Of a stretch of 64,000 nt of DNA, positions 61,382 to 64,000 are shown in pieces. The notes under the pieces were generated by a model. That model was not told the DNA's origin and searched no databases. It worked only from the letters and a program-made list of their open reading frames with translations. The stretch's first letter is position 1, and the number at the start of each line of letters is the position of its first letter. The DNA is taken from the NCBI GenBank assembly GCA_023393475.1, contig JAEWLC010000028.1, positions 1-64,000 on the forward strand, written 5' to 3'. The stretch comes from Pseudomonadota bacterium. Lineage in GTDB: Bacteria; Pseudomonadota; Alphaproteobacteria; Rhizobiales; Devosiaceae. The position numbers and the translations under genes are program-made.

Positions 61382-62584
61382 ATGTCTGGTTCAATCGAGA
61401 CCCTGCGTCAGAACATTGCCGCGCTCAATGTCAGCTCACCGACGGGCGCTGAGATCGCCCGCGAGGTTCGCGGCAGCTATCGCGGTGAGCAGGTGGCAAC
61501 CAGCACCGAGGCTTCGAAGCTTCAGGACGCGTCGGAAGAACTGGGCATGTCGGTGGCGCATCGCGCCGACAAGCGCAGCCTCGACCGGCGCGAAGTCCGG
61601 CAGGGCGCCGGAGCGACCCTCGAGGCACTGGCCCGTATCGCGGACTATTACGACAAGCTGCCGGACATGCCGCGCGAGGCGCAACTCCGCACCCTTGTCG
61701 AACAGCTCGAAACCTTCGAGCGCCTGATGAACGAAGGCGGCAGCGGCGGCGGGGTCACCAAGGATGACATCCTCAAGGCGCTGCAGCAGTTCGACGGTGA
61801 CGTGACGCATCAGTTCGCCGGCCTCGACATCGCACGCGAGTTCTTCGCGACGACCGGCGCCAGTGAAGAATTCATGATGCTGCTGGAACAGGCGCATGCC
61901 GAATTCAGCAAGGGGGACCTCGGACGCGAAGTACGCGCTGGGCTTGCATCAGCCAAGGAAGCGGCGCAGGCGACCGTCACGCTCGAAACCGATCCCGCGG
62001 CCGTGCGTGAGGCCTATCGCTCGCTGCTGCGTGAGACGCGCAGCATGGGCCAGCTGTTCCAGTCCTTCCAGCGCTTCGACATGATGAAGAACTTCGACGA
62101 GGTGGTGAGCCTCTTCATGTCGGTGGCCGGCCAGGACCTGGCCAGCACCGGCCCGTCGACGGACCCGACCTATCTCCACAGCCTCCTCACCGAACTCAGC
62201 AAGCTCAAGCTGATGCAGAGCACGGTCAGCATGGCGCTCGACCTCGTCCGAACCACGGACCGCCAGCTCACGCCCGGCGAACAGCCGCAGGGCACCCCGG
62301 CCGATGTGGCCGAGCGGATGCTGCTTTTCGCCTCGAACGCCGCCGCCGGACCGATGGATGCGCGCGCCATGCTGCAGCGCTATCTCGCCTGCTCGATCGC
62401 GAGCCGCCTCGCCTTTGCCAACGGTTTGCGCGGCATGCATGGCGAACTGCCGGATGAAGTGATGCCGCACCCTCAGGCGCGGCTGCAGCAGCGAACGGCC
62501 CTCATGACGATGCTCGACGAACTCGTCGAGGAGGAAGAGGCCGAGTACACAGGTCGCGCGGGCGCAGGTGCCCAGCAGGATTAG
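61382..62584 (+). CDS. Type III secretion gatekeeper SctW (YopN/HrpJ/TyeA family)
   Basis: A 400-residue, mostly helical cytoplasmic protein. The HrpJ-type N-terminal domain covers about residues 40-200 (LARIADYYDKLPDMPREAQL; TKDDILKALQQFDGDVTHQF; TTGASEEFMMLLEQAH). A TyeA-like C-terminal part follows (FQRFDMMKNFDEVVSLFMSV; YLHSLLTELSKLKLMQSTV). SctW proteins control the switch between translocator and effector export. ATG 61382 is chosen; a longer frame starts in the promoter region. It lies after a terminator, so it needs its own promoter. This is the most diagnostic type III gene visible here. Confidence 0.85.
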   Translation: MSGSIETLRQNIAALNVSSPTGAEIAREVRGSYRGEQVATSTEASKLQDASEELGMSVAHRADKRSLDRREVRQGAGATLEALARIADYYDKLPDMPREAQLRTLVEQLETFERLMNEGGSGGGVTKDDILKALQQFDGDVTHQFAGLDIAREFFATTGASEEFMMLLEQAHAEFSKGDLGREVRAGLASAKEAAQATVTLETDPAAVREAYRSLLRETRSMGQLFQSFQRFDMMKNFDEVVSLFMSVAGQDLASTGPSTDPTYLHSLLTELSKLKLMQSTVSMALDLVRTTDRQLTPGEQPQGTPADVAERMLLFASNAAAGPMDARAMLQRYLACSIASRLAFANGLRGMHGELPDEVMPHPQARLQQRTALMTMLDELVEEEEAEYTGRAGAGAQQD

Positions 62585-62600
62585 CCGGAAGGTGCGATAG

Positions 62601-62978
62601 TTGGCATTCTCAAATCAGGCACTGCAGGTGATCGAGGGCTTCGCCGCGAGCCTCGGCGTGCCGCTCACTCCGGCGCCGGACGGCAGCTACAGCTTCGTGT
62701 TCGAACGATCAGGCACGCTGACGCTTACCTCGGCCGGCGACGGCGAGCGGACGCTTGTCAGCCTCGCCGCCCGTCCGCACCGGCTGGACCAGGAGATCGA
62801 GGCGCGCCTCCTGGCGCTGGCCGGCCCGGACATGACCACCGAACGCTTCCTCTCGACCGGCCTCACACGCGACGGCGAGGCCATGTTCGTCGTTAGCATC
62901 GGGGATCGAGAGATCAGCCTGCCGGTGCTCGAGACCTGCATGCAGCAGATCTTCGCCGCCCGGGCGGCCATCGCCTGA
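62601..62978 (+). CDS. Type III secretion chaperone candidate (CesT/SycE-like)
   Basis: A 125-residue acidic protein starting at TTG 62601 with GGAAGG eight bases upstream. The alpha-beta-beta-beta-alpha layout of class I chaperones is suggested by an N-terminal helix (ALQVIEGFAASLGVPL), strands SYSFVFERSGTLTLTS, RTLVSLAARP and EAMFVVSIGDREISL, and a final helix (VLETCMQQIFAARAAIA). It lies 16 bases after the gatekeeper gene and is probably co-transcribed. The client protein is unknown. Confidence 0.65.
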   Translation: MAFSNQALQVIEGFAASLGVPLTPAPDGSYSFVFERSGTLTLTSAGDGERTLVSLAARPHRLDQEIEARLLALAGPDMTTERFLSTGLTRDGEAMFVVSIGDREISLPVLETCMQQIFAARAAIA

Positions 62979-62981
62979 CCG

Positions 62982-63284
62982 TCAGATCGGGGCCTTGTGG
63001 CCCGGCTGGGAATAGACGCTGCCCGACTCGATCTCCCCGGCCGGATCGACGGAGTTGCCCTGCTTGGCTTTTCCCAGCGTCAGGATCGCGGTGTCGTTGA
63101 GATAGTCCTCGAAGGCAGCCGTCTCATCCTGCACGTCATCCTCGCGAATATCGTCGCCGACGCGCTGCTGCTCGCGGGCCGAATTGACCGGCGACGGATC
63201 CTGCGCAGCCTTCCCCGTTTGGACGGCTGGGAGAGGAATGCTGCTGGTACGCTGGATCGGATCGACCATGGGCCGGGGCTCCAT
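62982..63284 (-). CDS. Small hydrophilic protein of unknown function
   Basis: A 100-residue polar, Pro/Gln/Asp-rich protein with no membrane segment or recognised domain. Its ATG shares a base with the stop of the upstream minus-strand gene (TGATG), so the two are translationally coupled. It may be a type III-associated accessory or substrate, but nothing in the sequence proves this. An internal ATG at residue 6 is an alternative start. Confidence 0.6.
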   Translation of the reverse strand: MEPRPMVDPIQRTSSIPLPAVQTGKAAQDPSPVNSAREQQRVGDDIREDDVQDETAAFEDYLNDTAILTLGKAKQGNSVDPAGEIESGSVYSQPGHKAPI

Positions 63285-64000
63285 CAGGATTTGAGTGATT
63301 GTTCCCGCAAGTGAACAGATTGTCCAGACCTGAGCCGGTGGCGCTCGATCAGGACGACCATGGCAAGGCCGATGAGCGGGAAACCGAAGGCCGCCAAGAG
63401 GGCGAGCGCCGCCGATAGCCGTTCGAGCAGGGACGCGCCAAAGGCGAGCATGCCGCCACCGCTCCGTGCGGACGCCGTCCCCTCCTCCGTCCCGCCCTCG
63501 AGCAGCCGTGCCAGCTGCTGGCGAAAAACCGGCAGGTCGGCGCGCTCGGCATCGAGCGCCAGGAACTCCGGCCGCCAGTTGCCGCCCGCATCCTGCAACG
63601 CACGCGGCACGCTCATTTCCATCGCGGCGCGGTCGCCAAGCGCTGCGACGACCTCGTAATAGAGCACGTTGGAGAAGATATAGAGCCGAACCGGCTCCTC
63701 AGCAGACGCCACGCTCGGGGCAACTGCTTCACGCGCGAGCCTCGTCCTCCCGGCGCCGGTCTGCACTTCGACGCGGTCGGCGAAAATGTCGATGCTTGTC
63801 CCTTCGGCACTCGCGTGGTCATGGAGAAGATCAACCAGCGCGCCCGGCGCGGGAACGGTTCGTGACACGAGATTGAGCTCGGTCGTCGCTTCGATCGGCC
63901 GCGGCTGGGGGGCATCGGCCTGTTGGGCGAGGCTGAGAAAGATCAGCAGGATCATGAAGCAGGCCGCGAACATCGAGGCGGCGAGGTCGGTCAGCACCGT
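63284..64000 (-). CDS. Two-helix membrane protein, ExbD-like topology at N-terminus (partial)
   Basis: At least 238 residues; the frame is open through the end of the window, so the true start may lie beyond it. An N-terminal hydrophobic helix (LTDLAASMFAACFMILLIFL) carries an Asp before the helix, as in ExbD/TolR-like stators. A 130-residue extracytoplasmic region follows, then a second helix (LALLAAFGFPLIGLAMVVL) and a basic tail. It is coupled to the small polar protein downstream. The family is not recognised with certainty; an upstream MotA/ExbB-like partner would support a stator-like function. Confidence 0.6.
   Translation of the reverse strand, partial: TVLTDLAASMFAACFMILLIFLSLAQQADAPQPRPIEATTELNLVSRTVPAPGALVDLLHDHASAEGTSIDIFADRVEVQTGAGRTRLAREAVAPSVASAEEPVRLYIFSNVLYYEVVAALGDRAAMEMSVPRALQDAGGNWRPEFLALDAERADLPVFRQQLARLLEGGTEEGTASARSGGGMLAFGASLLERLSAALALLAAFGFPLIGLAMVVLIERHRLRSGQSVHLREQSLKS

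Overview
The window is high-GC, densely coded alphaproteobacterial DNA. Three things point to Hyphomicrobiales, with a Devosia-like bacterium the best guess: an OpgG/H/C osmoregulated periplasmic glucan operon, a HemP-ExbBD-TonB-HugZ heme operon with a Fur-type box, and a RIME-like rhizobial palindrome. The genus is an inference from gene content, not from a marker gene. I see no rRNA, tRNA, CRISPR array or insertion sequence.

Layout. Positions 0.1-7.4 kb hold an M29 aminopeptidase, a PAS-GGDEF-EAL c-di-GMP protein, a two-PAS protein and the helicase HrpB. RecQ and a secreted alpha/beta hydrolase follow on the minus strand. Positions 10.6-13.4 kb are a minus-strand ArsR-controlled operon (alpha/beta hydrolase, ArsR, two AHSA1/SRPBCC proteins, a YdeI-like protein) with two palindromic operators and a leftover ArsR C-terminal fragment. 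Positions 13.5-15.2 kb encode a PIG-V-like mannosyltransferase pair. Positions 15.4-20.1 kb are opgG/D-opgH-opgC. Positions 20.3-24.4 kb hold a membrane-anchored HtrA-like protease and a MoxR-DUF58-VWA module. Positions 24.4-28.3 kb are the heme/TonB operon. Then come a putative outer-membrane protein, a hydrolase and an acyltransferase. Positions 31.2-39.2 kb are a carbohydrate locus: a divergent aldo/keto reductase, a TIM-barrel isomerase, an RbsBAC-type ABC transporter with two permeases, and a Gfo/Idh/MocA dehydrogenase.

Positions 39.3-54.7 kb form a guanidine regulon. It has three transcription units, and each starts with a sigma-54 (-24/-12) promoter followed at once by a guanidine-I (ykkC) riboswitch and a translational expression platform whose stems covary between the three copies. 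Unit 1 encodes a fused Dpp-type ATPase and two permeases. Unit 2 encodes the matching Dpp-type binding protein and a metallo-beta-lactamase-fold hydrolase with an altered metal motif. Unit 3 encodes a NitT/TauT-type transporter, the two carboxyguanidine-deiminase-type subunits, a biotin-dependent guanidine/urea carboxylase, and only the C-terminal domain of allophanate hydrolase. The design implies expression when nitrogen is limiting and guanidine is present. The amidase needed to finish the pathway is not in the window.

From 55 kb to the end is the edge of a type III secretion-like locus. It has a lipoprotein secretin of GspD architecture, a long FHA-containing SctD-like ring protein, a Crp/Fnr regulator, a YscE-like small protein, an SctF-like needle subunit, an SctW gatekeeper, a CesT-like chaperone, and minus-strand genes that continue past the window. 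The export apparatus and ATPase are not visible here.
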